Notes: a model not told the origin generated them from the letters alone. DNA of 64,000 nt from an uncultured Bacteroidales bacterium (GCA_949289215.1 CASENC010000011.1:1-64000); one strand, 5' to 3'. Positions 17,639 through 27,378 are shown, numbered from the stretch's first letter. Made by a program: numbers and translations.

Positions 17639-18364
17639 TTATCTTTTGTTTATTTCGTCGTTAAGTATAAGTTTCTGTAGGAAACGGATTTGGTCTGCAA
17701 AGTAAATACTTTTTTCCGGAAATTTCAAACTTATGTTTTTAATAATTTCCAAAGCCTTAGTGTATTTGCCTTGTTTTATGAATATTTTGGCAAGGCTCTC
17801 GCTCAACATCGAGTCATCGGCGGCCTCGGGTTCCTTTACAAGTTCTTCAGGCTCCACTTTAGGTTGCTCTTGTGGAACTTGAGGCTTGGCTTGGGCCAAA
17901 ATGTTGTCGAAAGCCTCTGCCGCCTTTGCCAACGGGTCATTGCTGTCGGTTGCCACACCTTCCTGCTCAAGCACTTGTGAATAATCGGGTGGAACAGGAT
18001 TAAATATCAGCCGGTCAAGCAATTCCAATTCTTTGTCATCATTGCCTCCGTAACGGTCAAGGAACGATGTTATAGTTGTGTCGGTATCGGGTGTCGGAGC
18101 TTCTTCCTGCGGTGGATAAAATCCATTGAAACGTCCGGCATCATCACCGACAAGGTCATGTAATATGGTACGGTCGGGGAAAGCCAATGCAAGTGAGCGC
18201 AACACCTCTTCTTTTACATCCTTGTCGAGTTTACCTTTATTCTGCTGCAAATACAATATCGCAGGGACAACGAAATAAGGATATTCGTTGCGCACGGCAT
18301 CAAGAGTGTCACTGTCGATAGTGCCACTGTCCACCATGTTGCGTATGTCTTCTACCGTAGCCAT
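17639..18364 (-). CDS. Unknown helical protein between lptE and secG
   Basis: A 241-residue cytoplasmic protein without a known name. The N-terminal half is helical (DAVRNEYPYFVVPAILYLQQ). A Pro/Glu-rich linker spans about 140-180. The C-terminus (SLAKIFIKQGKYTKALEIIK) has the spacing of a single tetratricopeptide repeat. It sits 3 bases before secG, and its ATG follows the lptE stop at once, so translation is probably coupled. Its place between envelope genes hints at an envelope role, as an inference only. Confidence 0.65.
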   Translation of the reverse strand: MATVEDIRNMVDSGTIDSDTLDAVRNEYPYFVVPAILYLQQNKGKLDKDVKEEVLRSLALAFPDRTILHDLVGDDAGRFNGFYPPQEEAPTPDTDTTITSFLDRYGGNDDKELELLDRLIFNPVPPDYSQVLEQEGVATDSNDPLAKAAEAFDNILAQAKPQVPQEQPKVEPEELVKEPEAADDSMLSESLAKIFIKQGKYTKALEIIKNISLKFPEKSIYFADQIRFLQKLILNDEINKR

Positions 18365-18874
18365 TTACCAGTTTCCGAAAGTAGCATTGAATATAAGGTC
18401 GCACAATTCGTCGCAAATCTCATCACATAACGAGTCTTGCACGTCGATAAGCAACTGGTCGCTTGTAAAGTCGCGATATGCCGAGAATGTCTGGTCAAGG
18501 TCCATATCGGGATTTATGGTGTTTATGTACCTTACCCGCACGGTAATCGTCAGTCGCGTTTGCGAGGCATAGGCATCTTCGGTTACGGCTTGTGGAGAAA
18601 GTGCGTATCCGGTGATTTCACCTTCTATTCGCAAGTCGGTATTGCTTGAATCCACGATGCTCAGGCGTGTTTGCCGTGTTATAAGGTCTTGCAGCTTGTT
18701 TTCAAACATCTGCTGCAACGGTGCATAAACCAGTGCGGCACGAATAGGGAAGTTCGACACCGAGATTGTCTTATAGATGCTATAATCGAGTATAGCACCG
18801 TTAAAGGTGTAACTTATGGAACAAGCCTGCGACACCAAGGCCAAGGTCAATATTAGAAATATGCGCTTTATCAT
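18365..18874 (-). CDS. lptE: LptE-like lipoprotein
   Basis: The outer-membrane lipoprotein partner of LptD in lipopolysaccharide delivery. The signal MIKRIFLILTLALVSQAC ends in a lipobox cysteine. The mature part shows the short Bacteroidota LptE pattern: YTFNGAILDYSIYKTISVSNFPIRA, PLQQMFENKLQDLI and DLRIEGEITGYALSPQAV. The 169-residue length fits. It lies directly between the sigma-54 activator and the unknown gene. Confidence 0.85.
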   Translation of the reverse strand: MIKRIFLILTLALVSQACSISYTFNGAILDYSIYKTISVSNFPIRAALVYAPLQQMFENKLQDLITRQTRLSIVDSSNTDLRIEGEITGYALSPQAVTEDAYASQTRLTITVRVRYINTINPDMDLDQTFSAYRDFTSDQLLIDVQDSLCDEICDELCDLIFNATFGNW

Positions 18875-18876
18875 TG

Positions 18877-20157
18877 TTATTCGAGCCCGTATTCTTTGAT
18901 TTTGCGATATAGAGTGCGTTCCGATATGTTCAACTCCTCGGCAGTCTTTTTACGACGCCCACAGTTGCGTTCAAGCGATTTCTTTATGGTTTCACGTTCG
19001 GTGGCCTCAAGAGTACGAGCCGAGTCGCTGTTGTCGGCAGCCGGCCCGGGTTTGACAGTTTCGGCGTGTATGAAATCGTCATCGGTGATGCCGTCTTCTA
19101 TTTCCATCACATCTTTCACTGTCGAAGTGGGCTTGTAACAGCCTGTTCCCGAATATCTCACGAGCGAATGTGTGTGGTTTTCTTGTTGGGGAATGCAATT
19201 GTTTTTCGACATGGCATCGATGCGGACGTGCAATTCCTCTATTTCGTGCTGCATTTTAAATATGAGCTTGAATAGCATTTCGCGCTCACGTGTGTAGCTG
19301 AATTCGGCAGCCGAGGCCACTGCCGGCTTATATTCGGTGCTGTATTGGGGCAGATATTTTTTTATATTCTCGGAATCGACGGTGTTTCCGGCCTCAAAAA
19401 GAGATACCTGCTCTATCACGTTCTTCAGTTGGCGCACGTTTCCCGGCCAACGGTAGTTCATTATGGCTTCTCGGGCCGAATCATCAAATTGCACCGACGG
19501 GGTGCCATATTTTTCGGCAAAATCGTTGGAAAATTTGCGCACGAGCATCAGCACGTCTTTACCGCGTTCGCGTAACGGCGGGATATTGATTTGCACAGTC
19601 GAGAGGCGGTAATACAAGTCTTCGCGGAACTTGCCTTCGCTCACGGCCTGAAGCATATTCTTGTTGGTTGCAGCCACGACACGTATGTTGGTCTTTTGCA
19701 CTTCCGATGAACCAACTTTGATGTATTCGCCCGATTCGAGCACGCGAAGCAACCGCGCTTGCGTCGTCAGTGGCAACTCGGCTACTTCGTCAAGAAAAAT
19801 GGTACCGCCATCGGCCTCTTCAAAATATCCTTTGCGTGACGATATGGCACCGGTGAAAGCACCTTTCTCATGTCCAAACAGCTCGGAATCGATGGTACCT
19901 TCGGGTATAGCACCGCAGTTCACGGCGATATACTTATTGTGCTTGCGTGAACTGAAGTCGTGTATGATATTCGGGAAGAATTCTTTTCCGCTGCCGCTTT
20001 CGCCTATGATAAGTACCGACAGGTCGATTGGAGCCACTTGCATGGCACGGCGTATAGCCCCGATGAGCGATGGAGCATTGCCGATAATCGAGTAGCGTTG
20101 TTTCACGCGCAATATCTCGGGAGAGATATTGGCTGATATATTGTTATCGTTGTTCAT
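18877..20157 (-). CDS. Sigma-54-dependent transcription activator
   Basis: A 426-residue AAA+ activator of RpoN promoters. Walker A is GESGSGKE at 52-59, the sigma-54 contact loop is GAFTGA at 99-104, Walker B is GGTIFLDEV, and the C-terminal Fis-type helix-turn-helix is TAEELNISERTLYRKIKEYG. Only about 25 residues precede the AAA+ domain, so it has no receiver, PAS or GAF sensing domain. Control may come from another protein. Its start overlaps the stop of the acyltransferase gene (ATGA), tying it to an envelope operon. Whether it regulates that operon is unknown. Confidence 0.93.
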   Translation of the reverse strand: MNNDNNISANISPEILRVKQRYSIIGNAPSLIGAIRRAMQVAPIDLSVLIIGESGSGKEFFPNIIHDFSSRKHNKYIAVNCGAIPEGTIDSELFGHEKGAFTGAISSRKGYFEEADGGTIFLDEVAELPLTTQARLLRVLESGEYIKVGSSEVQKTNIRVVAATNKNMLQAVSEGKFREDLYYRLSTVQINIPPLRERGKDVLMLVRKFSNDFAEKYGTPSVQFDDSAREAIMNYRWPGNVRQLKNVIEQVSLFEAGNTVDSENIKKYLPQYSTEYKPAVASAAEFSYTREREMLFKLIFKMQHEIEELHVRIDAMSKNNCIPQQENHTHSLVRYSGTGCYKPTSTVKDVMEIEDGITDDDFIHAETVKPGPAADNSDSARTLEATERETIKKSLERNCGRRKKTAEELNISERTLYRKIKEYGLE

Positions 20158-20996
20158 TTAAACCTCCTCAACGAATATGTTTGTTGTTTCAAAAATTCTC
20201 CCAACTGGTCGATATCATCGTATTTCGCCAAAGTTTCGGGCATAATCATGTCACCCACCGAGATGTGGAATGTCGCGCCTTTTTTATTGAAAACTTCGGC
20301 AGGCAACCTGAGTGTGCGCAACTGCCAGCTCACAAGCCCAAGGAAATTAAACCATGCGCTGTTGCCGCCGTGGAAGAAAATCGGCACCACCGGTACGCCC
20401 AGCATCTTGATGATGCGTATTACTGATGGCTGCCATTGGCGGTCTTCAAGCCACAAATGGCGGTTTAATTTCGATACGGCTCCGGCAGGGAAAAATCCCA
20501 ATGGTTCACCACGTTTCACTTGCATGATGGCTTCACGAATGCCATGCTTTGATACCGCTTGCTTAGCCGGGTCGGACGATGCCAATGCATCCACTGCTAT
20601 AAAATTGGGACGCATTGCGCCTATGTGGTTGAGTATCATGTTTACCATGACCTTGAACTTCGGTCGGCGCGAAGCAATCATATTGATGAGAATAATTCCA
20701 TCGAGCGCACCATAGGCATGGTTTGACACGGTGATGAATGCGCCTTGAGGCAGCCGGTCGAGCTCCTGCTCATTATCAATTCGCAATTTTATGTCGAGCT
20801 CGTGCAGCAGCCGTGTGGTAAATTCCACTCCGGGAGTATCGCAATTACGGGCGTGTATGTCGTTTACTTTATCTATCGATAAAATATGAAACAATCGGTC
20901 AACCAATTTCTTGCGGCCTTTGAAGAATGGAGCCATCCGGCATATCTCATCATAGTCAAGCACCATCGGTTTTACCGGTGTCGAGGTATCTTCCAT
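20154..20996 (-). CDS. PlsC-like lysophospholipid acyltransferase
   Basis: A 280-residue acyltransferase of the glycerol-phosphate acyltransferase superfamily. The catalytic His/Asp motif is SNHAYGALDG, with H and D six residues apart rather than the five of E. coli PlsC, a form common in Bacteroidota and in hemolysin-like acyltransferases. FFPAGAVSK stands for the usual EG(T/S)-type acceptor site. The likely substrate is a lysophospholipid or an ornithine/glycine lipid precursor. It is first in the operon with lptE and secG. An exact -7 box is at 21032-21039. Confidence 0.82.
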   Translation of the reverse strand: MEDTSTPVKPMVLDYDEICRMAPFFKGRKKLVDRLFHILSIDKVNDIHARNCDTPGVEFTTRLLHELDIKLRIDNEQELDRLPQGAFITVSNHAYGALDGIILINMIASRRPKFKVMVNMILNHIGAMRPNFIAVDALASSDPAKQAVSKHGIREAIMQVKRGEPLGFFPAGAVSKLNRHLWLEDRQWQPSVIRIIKMLGVPVVPIFFHGGNSAWFNFLGLVSWQLRTLRLPAEVFNKKGATFHISVGDMIMPETLAKYDDIDQLGEFLKQQTYSLRRFK

Positions 20997-21031
20997 ATCG
21001 TAAATGTGTAATTAAGCGTGTGTCACACTTG

Positions 21032-21039
21032 CAAAAGTA
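21032..21039 (-). promoter_or_regulatory. -7 box of the plsC-like/lptE/secG operon
   Basis: TACTTTTG on the minus strand, an exact TAnnTTTG match, 35 bases before the first ATG. No clear TTTG upstream. Confidence 0.4.
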
Positions 21040-21080
21040 AGAAAAAATCTGCAATTAGCAGGCAATGGTAACAATATGTT

Positions 21081-22007
21081 TTACAGGTTTGCATTGCGGC
21101 GCAAACCGTCGAGGCGAGTGCGGCGCACGGCACTGTGGGCAAACAAGTGGCGAAACTGCGAGGGTGTCATTTCCGCCATGTCGCATCGAGTGAGCGACAG
21201 TAATTCTTCCGAAGGTGAGAAATCGGGAACCGTCGTCGGCAGTACATTACTGTTATGAGGGCACACAAGTTGGCAAGTGTCGCAGCCATATACCCTGTTG
21301 CCGACAACCTTTGATACCCACTCGGGTAATTCCCCGCGGCGTTCTATGAGTTGGCACGAAAGGCACTGCCTTGCATCGAGAGCTATACCATTGTGCAAGG
21401 CTCCTCCCGGGCAGGAGATTTCACATCGGCGGCAATTCCCGCATGATACCCTGCAAGGTTCATCAGGTTCCAGTTCAAGCGTGGTCACAAGTTCTCCAAG
21501 GAAGAAAAACGACCCTCGCCCCGGAAGTATCAAAGTATTGTTTCGGCCTACGAAGCCTATTCCGGCACGTTGTGCCCAATACCGTTCACGTATAGGGGCT
21601 GTATCGACACACGGCCGTGACGCACACCCTGTTTCGTTTTCGACAAAGGCTGCGAGGCGGAACAATCGTTCTTTCACAACCTCGTGATAATCACGCCCGT
21701 AGGCATAAAGCGCAAATTGCGGAGCATCGGCAGGTTGTCGGCGTGGCGGCAGGTAATTGATTGCGACGCTGATTACTGTTTTTGCCCCTTCGAGCAGCAG
21801 GCGCGGGTCGTTGCGCACGTCACGGTATCGGGTGGCATAATCCATGCAGTCGTTATGCCCGGCTGCAATCCAGTTGTCGTATGCTTCTACAGCCCACTGC
21901 TCAACCGGTTCGGCACGGGCAAATCCACAGGCATCAAAACCAAGCGACAATGCCATGCTGCGCACGGCTTCGCGCACGTCAAGGTTCCCTGAGCGGCAAA
22001 AATCCAT
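21081..22007 (-). CDS. queG: Epoxyqueuosine reductase
   Basis: Converts epoxyqueuosine to queuosine in tRNA, using a cobalamin and two [4Fe-4S] clusters. The cobalamin-binding half has TRYRDVRNDPRLLLEGAKTVIS and PIRERYWAQRAGIGFVGRNN. Cluster ligands are CGNCRRCEISCP and CDTCQLVCPHN. At 308 residues it lacks the C-terminal HEAT-like part of E. coli QueG, which is usual for short forms. Its start overlaps the upstream deacetylase gene by 29 bases. Confidence 0.93.
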   Translation of the reverse strand: MDFCRSGNLDVREAVRSMALSLGFDACGFARAEPVEQWAVEAYDNWIAAGHNDCMDYATRYRDVRNDPRLLLEGAKTVISVAINYLPPRRQPADAPQFALYAYGRDYHEVVKERLFRLAAFVENETGCASRPCVDTAPIRERYWAQRAGIGFVGRNNTLILPGRGSFFFLGELVTTLELEPDEPCRVSCGNCRRCEISCPGGALHNGIALDARQCLSCQLIERRGELPEWVSKVVGNRVYGCDTCQLVCPHNSNVLPTTVPDFSPSEELLSLTRCDMAEMTPSQFRHLFAHSAVRRTRLDGLRRNANL

Positions 22008-22596
22008 ATCCCTGTTCCATAAGCCACTCTATCGACCGAGGCAAGGCATATTTCATGTTGGCCTCGGCCTTTAGCGAGTCGTGGAATACTATTATCGAGC
22101 CGTTACGCGCATATCGTTTCACATTGTGGAACACTTGCTCGCCGGTGAGCTTGCGGTTGTAATCGCGCGTAACAAGGTCATACATAACTATATTGTAATG
22201 ATTTTTCAGCAACCTCGCCGTTCCCCATCGCATAATGCCATGTGGCGGGCGGAACAATGTGGAGCCTATAAGTTCCTCGGCTTCTTTCACGTTGCGCAGA
22301 TAGGTGCGTGTCGATACCATGGAACTTTGCACGTGGCTCATGGTGTGGTTGCCCACGCTGTGTCCGCGTCGGCGTAATTCGGCAAACAGTTCGGGATTTC
22401 TCAACACATTCTCGCCGACGCAGAAAAATGTAGCTTTAATGCCGTAATGGTCGAGCGTGTCGAGTACCCACGGGGTAACTTCGGGGATAGGCCCGTCGTC
22501 AAATGTGAGGTAAACCACCTTCTTGCGACGGTTGAGTCTCCACAACGCCTCGGGGAAAAGCATCCGGTACAGTAATGGCGGCTGTTCTATGAGCAT
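21979..22596 (-). CDS. Polysaccharide deacetylase family protein
   Basis: A 205-residue NodB-type carbohydrate esterase. Motif 1 TFDDGP at 31-36 gives the catalytic and metal Asp, motif 2 HTMSH gives the two metal His, and motif 3 is RPPHG. No signal peptide is evident, although MLIEQPPLLYRMLFPEAL could be a weak membrane contact. A likely substrate is an N-acetylated sugar of peptidoglycan or surface glycan. It overlaps queG. A -7-like TATATTTA lies at 22606-22613, next to the 28-bp palindrome. Confidence 0.88.
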   Translation of the reverse strand: MLIEQPPLLYRMLFPEALWRLNRRKKVVYLTFDDGPIPEVTPWVLDTLDHYGIKATFFCVGENVLRNPELFAELRRRGHSVGNHTMSHVQSSMVSTRTYLRNVKEAEELIGSTLFRPPHGIMRWGTARLLKNHYNIVMYDLVTRDYNRKLTGEQVFHNVKRYARNGSIIVFHDSLKAEANMKYALPRSIEWLMEQGYGFLPLREP

Positions 22597-22614
22597 GGTT
22601 TGGATTAAATATAT

Positions 22615-22642
22615 GTAGAGACGCGATTAATCGCGTCTCTAC
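22615..22642. repeat. Perfect 28-bp palindrome, second identical copy
   Basis: Identical to 946-973. It fills most of the 63-base gap between the DUF2723 gene and the deacetylase gene, which run in the same direction. In RNA it would form a stem able to pause or protect the transcript. Confidence 0.9.
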
Positions 22643-22659
22643 TGGAATGAATTGTTATT

Positions 22660-25600
22660 TTATTTCTGTTGCCCGCGCTGGCGGAATTGTATTTGGCGGT
22701 TGAAATTAACGCCGCGTGCTTCAAGCTCATGAACCATATTTTCGGTCTGTTCCTCGCTTGCAATTATGCCATACAGGTCAAGCAAATCCATCAAGTAATG
22801 CTGGTCAATGTATTGGTCGTTGTATGACAAGCGAAGATAATCACTTGCATCGAGCGACTGGCAGAACGCCACATATTGGGCATACAAGTCAATCTCTTTC
22901 CCAAGGATATCAAGAGCCTTCTGTGTGTCGGCTTCGCTTTTACATTCCTCACCTATGATGGCGTAGGCCTGTGCAATGCGCTGCCCTATTTGTATCGAAT
23001 ACCCACACGAGGCCTCAGGCAGTTTCTCATTCATGAGGTCGAGCACTTCACGAGCCTTGTCATATTTATTTTCGCTGATAAGGGCTGCGGCAAGGTCGGT
23101 AATGGTGGAACGTGTGGTTGTCACCATCCGGCGCACAGTTTCATCAAGGTACAAGTGCCCGTCTTGGTCTTGGTCGAGCCCACCCCAACGGAACTTGGTG
23201 GTCACAATGTCATACATCTTTTCGGTGTTAGGCTGAATAACGCCGCCACGCACGTTACCGCGTATGGGTACAAGCTGATAAGCCATACCGGTACATTGCA
23301 TATACTTTTGCAAACCCAGGTAATAACTTTCGGGCACGGTCATTGCGAAGTAAACCGGGCGTTTCCAACCCTCGGTGATGCTTGAATTAATTATATCCAA
23401 ACTCATTACCTTGCTCGACGACATGGCCATTTCACGCGCGGTATATTGGTCGGCAAGCATATTGCAATCGATATATTCCTCGATTGCAGCAGCATACTGC
23501 GGTTCTACGATACCGGCATCGACAACGGCTTGTGAATCAACCGGTATATACATAACCGGGTATTTTATTTCGGGCAATTTCCATTCATTGTTTTTGCAGG
23601 CAGCCGAATAGTATTGTTCCAATGACACGCTTACGGGTACCGGAATGGTATCGGGATATATGAAATACCCGTATTGCCGTTCGTTATAGGCATACGTGGT
23701 GCCATCTGCCATCATCGGCAGCGGAGCCGATTCGTAAGCCGGACGGCGCATTTGGTTGATATACCAGTCGGTGCTAAGGTAGCTGAGGTTAACCACACGC
23801 ACGTCGGTGCGGAATCCCTCCACTTCCTGGCAGTACCACAACGGGAAGGTATCGTTGTCGCCATTGGTGAAGATAATACCATTCTCGTCCACGCTCGACA
23901 GGTAATTCATGCCAAAGTCGCGGGCGGCATAACGCCCCGAGCGGTCATGGTCGTCCCACGTCTGGCTTACCATTTGCAACGGAACGGCCAATCCTACCAC
24001 ACAGGCCACGGCAGCCACGGCAAGGCTCTTGCGGCTCGTGAAATCTTCTTCGGCGGCATCTTGCTCCTGTTTAGGCTGCTTCTTGGCCTTGCTTAACAAG
24101 TACATTACAGCTTTCCACAAACCGGCAACACCCATGCCCACCCAGATGGCAAAGGCATAGAACGAACCGGCAAAGGCGTAATCACGTTCACGCGGCTGGT
24201 TGGGCGTTTGGTTCAGGTATATTACAATAGCTATGCCCGTCATGAAGAAGAGGAAGAAAATCACCCAAAACTGCTCTATGCCGCGCTTGTCGGTGAACGC
24301 CTGCCACAACAGCCCGAATATGCCCAGCAGCAATGGCAGCATGAAGAACACGTTGTGCCCCTTGTTGCCGGTTGTGAGGTCGGCAGGCAGCAACGACTGG
24401 TCGCCCAGGCGTGGATTATCGATGAACGGAATGCCGCTCACCCAGTTGCCGTGAGTGATTTCACCCTGTCCTTGTATGTCGTTTTGGCGACCCACGAAAT
24501 TCCACATGAAGTAACGCCAATACATATAGTTAAGCTGGTAATCAATGAAGAACCGCAAGTTTTCGAGCATTGTGGGTTTGGTGCGCATCTCGGTCTTTAT
24601 GGGAGTTCCGTTCCGGTCGATTTGCGTTGTTGCAGTCACTTGTTTACCCTTCATGCCTATCCAGTCGCGGTATTGTGCTGCATGAGCCGGGCTGTAAATG
24701 CGCGGGAACAGCATCTTCATTTCGGGAGCATATTCATAAGTCTCGGAATACCCTATTGCCTTGTAGCGGTCGGGCTGGTCGGGCGAAGTCTTCACCTCCT
24801 TGGCATACAGCGTCTTGCCCTGATGCGAAACCGGGCTCATGGTGCCGTTTGCCTGTTCTTGATACACGATGGGTGCATTTAGCGTCTGCCCGTAAAACAA
24901 CGGGCGGTCGCCATATTGTTCGCGGTTGAGGTAACTACCCAGGGCAAACACGTTGTCGGGCGAATTCTGGTCCATCGGGGTCTGAGCCGATGAACGTATG
25001 AGAATGAGCGCATAAGACGAGTAACCAATGAAAATCACCAATATGCTAAGCACCGTTATCGAGAAAATACGCACCGGTATGCGGCGGCAAAGCTTGAACA
25101 GGTAATACAGCAATGCTGCCACAAGCAAAATGGGGAGCAGCCAACCGTCGCCAATGAATAACATTCCCGACAGGAATACGCTCAGGAAGAACGACCACTT
25201 GATGGCGGTGGCGTTGCGCTGCTTGTATAGCTCGTAAAGGCTCCATACAAACACGGCGACAACTACAATTGCATAAATCAGCACGCCGCTGTTAAACGAC
25301 ATTCCGAGCACGTTCACACTGAACAGTTCGGCATACTGGGCTGTCTCGATAAAGCCCGGAACCAACCCGTAAAGTATCAGCACGATTATGCCAAACGACA
25401 CCAACAAGGCCAACAACGACCCCTTGACCGATGTATTCTTGAATTTCTTGTAGTAGAATACAAGCACGATGGCGGGGATGCACAGCAAGTTGAGCAAGTG
25501 CACGGCTATCGAAACGCCTATCACATAGGCTATAAGTACAAGGTAACGGTCGCTGTGAGGCTCATCGGCACGGTTTTCCCATTTCAGGATAAGCCAAAAG

Positions 25601-26073
25601 ACGAGTGCCGTGCAGAACGATGAAAAAGCATATACTTCACCTTCGACGGCCGAGAACCAAAATGTGTCGCTCCAAGTGTAAACAAGCGAACCGGCAATGC
25701 CGCTGCCAAAGATCAGCAACATCTGCACAAGCGACATTCCTGTGGCATCGTCTTTAACCACAAGCCTTCTCACGAGGTGAGTTATGGTCCAAAACAGCAA
25801 CAATATGGTAGCCGCACTAAGCAATGCCGACATCGAATTGACGCACATCGCAACGGTCGATGGGTCGCTGCTGAAATTGATGGCAAAACGTGCCGCCAAC
25901 ATGAAGATGGGGTTGCCCGGCGGGTGCCCTACTTCAAGCTTGTAACCTTGTGAAATAAATTCACCGCAATCCCAAAAACTTGCGGTAGGCTCGATGGTTA
26001 TCAAGTATGTGACTGCCGCCACGGCAAACATAAGCCACCCGAGCGCATTGTTGAGAATGTTGTATCTTTTCAT
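22660..26073 (-). CDS. DUF2723 polytopic membrane protein
   Basis: A 1137-residue inner-membrane protein with about a dozen or more helices in two blocks (residues 10-360 and about 570-700), then a soluble tail. The opening ITIEPTASFWDCGEFI followed by LEVGHPPGNPIFML is the DUF2723 signature. The eukaryotic relative TMEM260 is a protein O-mannosyltransferase, and Bacteroidota are known for periplasmic protein O-glycosylation, so a glycosyltransferase role is plausible. The Asp/Glu pair in WDCGEF is the expected catalytic region. The C-terminus has helical repeats (YDKAREVLDLMNEKLPEA). An exact -7 box lies at 26109-26116. Confidence 0.85.
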   Translation of the reverse strand: MKRYNILNNALGWLMFAVAAVTYLITIEPTASFWDCGEFISQGYKLEVGHPPGNPIFMLAARFAINFSSDPSTVAMCVNSMSALLSAATILLLFWTITHLVRRLVVKDDATGMSLVQMLLIFGSGIAGSLVYTWSDTFWFSAVEGEVYAFSSFCTALVFWLILKWENRADEPHSDRYLVLIAYVIGVSIAVHLLNLLCIPAIVLVFYYKKFKNTSVKGSLLALLVSFGIIVLILYGLVPGFIETAQYAELFSVNVLGMSFNSGVLIYAIVVVAVFVWSLYELYKQRNATAIKWSFFLSVFLSGMLFIGDGWLLPILLVAALLYYLFKLCRRIPVRIFSITVLSILVIFIGYSSYALILIRSSAQTPMDQNSPDNVFALGSYLNREQYGDRPLFYGQTLNAPIVYQEQANGTMSPVSHQGKTLYAKEVKTSPDQPDRYKAIGYSETYEYAPEMKMLFPRIYSPAHAAQYRDWIGMKGKQVTATTQIDRNGTPIKTEMRTKPTMLENLRFFIDYQLNYMYWRYFMWNFVGRQNDIQGQGEITHGNWVSGIPFIDNPRLGDQSLLPADLTTGNKGHNVFFMLPLLLGIFGLLWQAFTDKRGIEQFWVIFFLFFMTGIAIVIYLNQTPNQPRERDYAFAGSFYAFAIWVGMGVAGLWKAVMYLLSKAKKQPKQEQDAAEEDFTSRKSLAVAAVACVVGLAVPLQMVSQTWDDHDRSGRYAARDFGMNYLSSVDENGIIFTNGDNDTFPLWYCQEVEGFRTDVRVVNLSYLSTDWYINQMRRPAYESAPLPMMADGTTYAYNERQYGYFIYPDTIPVPVSVSLEQYYSAACKNNEWKLPEIKYPVMYIPVDSQAVVDAGIVEPQYAAAIEEYIDCNMLADQYTAREMAMSSSKVMSLDIINSSITEGWKRPVYFAMTVPESYYLGLQKYMQCTGMAYQLVPIRGNVRGGVIQPNTEKMYDIVTTKFRWGGLDQDQDGHLYLDETVRRMVTTTRSTITDLAAALISENKYDKAREVLDLMNEKLPEASCGYSIQIGQRIAQAYAIIGEECKSEADTQKALDILGKEIDLYAQYVAFCQSLDASDYLRLSYNDQYIDQHYLMDLLDLYGIIASEEQTENMVHELEARGVNFNRQIQFRQRGQQK

Positions 26074-26108
26074 TCGCTATGTGTGTATGCGTATAAAATT
26101 CCAAGGTG

Positions 26109-26116
26109 CAAATATA
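26109..26116 (-). promoter_or_regulatory. -7 box of the DUF2723 gene
   Basis: TATATTTG on the minus strand, an exact match, 35 bases before the ATG at 26073. Confidence 0.4.
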
Positions 26117-26299
26117 CGGCATAATGCTCGCACCGCGAGCAACTTTGCCGATATTTTATGTTTTTTTCATACGAACAGCGTCACAATATCAATTACTTGG
26201 GGATTTTATGTTTCAGCCATAACGGCGGCTGCCGGTTAAAATTTAAGTGAATTATAAATCCACACGACAACTGTAAACGGTTTGTCCGAATTTAATTTG

Positions 26300-26307
26300 T
26301 ATTTTTG
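26300..26307 (+). promoter_or_regulatory. -7 box of the acyltransferase gene
   Basis: TATTTTTG, an exact TAnnTTTG match, 23 bases before the ATG at 26331. No TTTG at the normal spacing. Confidence 0.4.
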
Positions 26308-26330
26308 CATAGGAAACATATCACTTATAT

Positions 26331-27335
26331 ATGGTTGGCACAGAAAGGAAATCGAATATCGAATTGTTGCGGATTGTGTCGATGCTTGCAATTGTGATGT
26401 TGCACATCGGGGCGGCATCGGTGGGGCTGCCTGAGCCGAAAGGCAACTTGCAGGCTGTTACCGGTCGCGACGTGTGGGTACTCACGGTTGAGGCCTTGTC
26501 GATTATCGGTGTCAATTGTTTTGCCTTGATTTCGGGCTATTTCGGCATAAAAGCCCGTTGGAGTTCTTTCGTGCGGCTGACGCTGCTATGCGTGGTGTAT
26601 GCCGTGGGCATTTACACACTGCTTGCCGTGTCGGGGCTTGTGCCTTGGTCGTGGGGCGAATGGATTGAATCGTGGATGGTGTATTCTCACACCGACTTGT
26701 GGTATGTTCCGGCCTACTTGGGGCTGTTCCTGTTGAGTCCGTTTCTCAACAGTGTGGATTTCAACAAGTGGATATTGGCAGGTTTCATAGCTTTCAACGT
26801 GTGGTGCGGTTGGTTGTGGCATGGGAATTTCAATCCCACCGGCTACACGGTGGTGCAACTTGTTATGATGTACCTGATAGGGCGTTACATAAGCAACCAT
26901 GTCAATGTCGAGGCTGGCGGGCACAGGCTGCGTTATGCCTCGCTTGCGGCATATTTGGTGTGCACCGCGCTGATTGTGGTAATGGCGCTTTTTGCCGACA
27001 GCCTGTTCACTTATGCCTACAATTCGCCTTTGGTGCTAGTGTCGTCGGTTGCGCTGTTCTTGTTTTTCGCTTCGCTCGATTTCAGTTCAAAATTTGTCAA
27101 CCGCCTTGCCGCATCGGCTTTTGTCGTGTATCTTGTCCATAAAAATCCGTATATTTTCGGCGGGCTGTTGAAGCCTTTTTCGCGCCATGTGTGGGAAAAT
27201 ACGGGCTTGGCCGAATACACGTTGTTTTTTGTTGCATTCACCATTGCCATATACTTTGTGATTTTCTTTATCGACAGTGTGAGGGCGGCATTGTTCTCTA
27301 TCATCGGTGCGGCTTTCAAGAAAACTCGGGCATGA
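26331..27335 (+). CDS. Membrane acyltransferase (acyltransferase 3 family)
   Basis: A 334-residue inner-membrane protein with about ten helices. It starts RKSNIELLRIVSMLAIVMLHIG, the usual family opening with the catalytic His in helix 1. A FSLWYVP-like segment (HTDLWYVPAYLGLFLLSPFLN) is also typical. Such proteins O-acetylate exported glycans. No glycan cluster lies nearby, so the acceptor is unknown. It stands as a single gene before lemA. Confidence 0.85.
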   Translation: MVGTERKSNIELLRIVSMLAIVMLHIGAASVGLPEPKGNLQAVTGRDVWVLTVEALSIIGVNCFALISGYFGIKARWSSFVRLTLLCVVYAVGIYTLLAVSGLVPWSWGEWIESWMVYSHTDLWYVPAYLGLFLLSPFLNSVDFNKWILAGFIAFNVWCGWLWHGNFNPTGYTVVQLVMMYLIGRYISNHVNVEAGGHRLRYASLAAYLVCTALIVVMALFADSLFTYAYNSPLVLVSSVALFLFFASLDFSSKFVNRLAASAFVVYLVHKNPYIFGGLLKPFSRHVWENTGLAEYTLFFVAFTIAIYFVIFFIDSVRAALFSIIGAAFKKTRA

Positions 27336-27378
27336 TATTTGTTTGTTTTGTCATTAACATTTTTAACTAATATAATTT

